Shown: positions 63,542-64,000 of the stretch, piece by piece
Layout: every line of letters begins with the position of its first letter
Numbering within the stretch: the stretch's first letter is position 1
Origin: Ephemerocybe angulata
Lineage: Eukaryota; Basidiomycota; Agaricomycetes; Agaricales; Psathyrellaceae
Assembly (NCBI GenBank): GCA_013368325.1
Contig: JAACJK010000115.1
Coordinates: forward strand, 248,001 to 312,000
DNA length: 64,000 bases
Direction: 5' to 3'
The notes under the pieces: model-generated
Databases searched by the model: none
What the model saw: the letters and a program-made list of their open reading frames with translations, nothing else
What the model was told of the DNA's origin: nothing
Translations under genes and position numbers: made by a program

Positions 63542-64000
63542 TCTCTTGCATTGAGTGCTTCGTTTCGATTCGGCGGTGCGCTCTGCGTGTTCCTCGTCTG
63601 TGTTGTGTTCTTGTTCTACGTGTTGGCGGGGTGTTCTTTTATTTGACGACCGCGCTGCTTTGATTCGGCTCCAGTCTGTTTCATTTTGTTCGATGGGGAT
63701 TGGGGCTGGCAGCGTGCGTGCATGCGCGATCGAGTGGTGCTTGCGTTCGGGCGTCTGTTTTGTTTGTGCTAGGTCGGTCGTACTGTCATGGGCCGTTTCA
63801 TGCTTGCTCCACACAAATGGAAGTGGGACTGTATCTTCGACCTTCGTATTTCCTTCTTGGGGTGGCTGGGGGTCTCCGTGTCCCCCATCTTTCGAACATA
63901 ATGGATTCTTCGCTGACTATACTATCTATAACTATAGCTGACTATCTATTTTTGGAGACGGTGTCGTTTGAGAGACCGGTGGAGGTGTGGGGTGTGGAGA
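63542..64000. other. No recognised feature
   Basis: GC-rich sequence without a gene or repeat that I can support; the end of the Apn1 gene is not present here. Confidence 0.3.

Noticed and set aside
1..64000. tRNA or rRNA genes, CRISPR arrays, bacterial operons
   Set aside because: I saw no cloverleaf with the B-box GGTTCGANTCC in proper context, no rRNA core sequence and no regularly spaced repeat array. Splice sites show that the DNA is eukaryotic.

Overview
The window reads as nuclear DNA of a filamentous basidiomycete, most probably an Agaricomycete. The reasons are short introns (about 48-70 nt, GTRNGY...YAG, often with a CTNAC branch site), the mix of mobile elements (Ty3/Gypsy with and without a chromodomain, Helitron, Tnp2/CMC, MULE, hAT MITEs), and clustered small genes for secreted proteins. 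It is an accessory, transposon-dense region: most sequence is mobile DNA or duplicated debris, and many host genes are interrupted.

Layout. 1-1381: end of a lysine/glutamate-rich host-like gene (+). 663-9429: a Ty3/Gypsy element on the minus strand (gag, protease, pol, primer site, one 1.2-kb LTR) inserted into the helicase of a decayed Helitron (9430-14764, -). 14952-15409: PIF/Harbinger transposase fragment. 15789-17127: small ORF split by a 1.1-kb TRIM with two 332-bp LTRs. 18490-20478: a glutathione S-transferase gene (-) split by a 1258-bp inverted-repeat element. 20432-21100: a GTTTAAAC-rich inverted repeat. 21323-28370: a nearly intact chromovirus with 370-bp LTRs, gag, pol with chromodomain, a third zinc-knuckle ORF, and signs of self-primed reverse transcription. 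28371-38560: duplicated GC-rich segments, a 388-bp hAT MITE, a 1.6-kb TIR element, a 685-bp element with telomere-like repeats, and the first two genes of a secreted-protein family. 41244-50314: a 9.07-kb Tnp2/CMC-type transposon with three intron-containing genes. 50654-56814: four more members of the secreted family, two hAT MITEs and a diverged solo LTR. 59271-61751: an internally deleted MULE in a host intron. 62524-63541: a decayed apurinic endonuclease (Apn1/Nfo) gene.

The best candidate for an undescribed system is the six-copy family of small secreted precursor proteins (S1-S6, 33-57 kb). Each has a signal peptide, a phase-0 intron just after it, a propeptide carrying a repeated (T/S)R(D/E)L motif, usually a dibasic RR site, and a short tail that usually has a CxxC knuckle. 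The copies lie in segmentally duplicated flanks. The second candidate is the complete Tnp2 element with two accessory genes and GCGCAAA-rich ends. The third is the chromovirus, whose primer site is complementary to its own predicted mRNA 5' end.

All splice models, start sites and family names come from reading the sequence without database searches.
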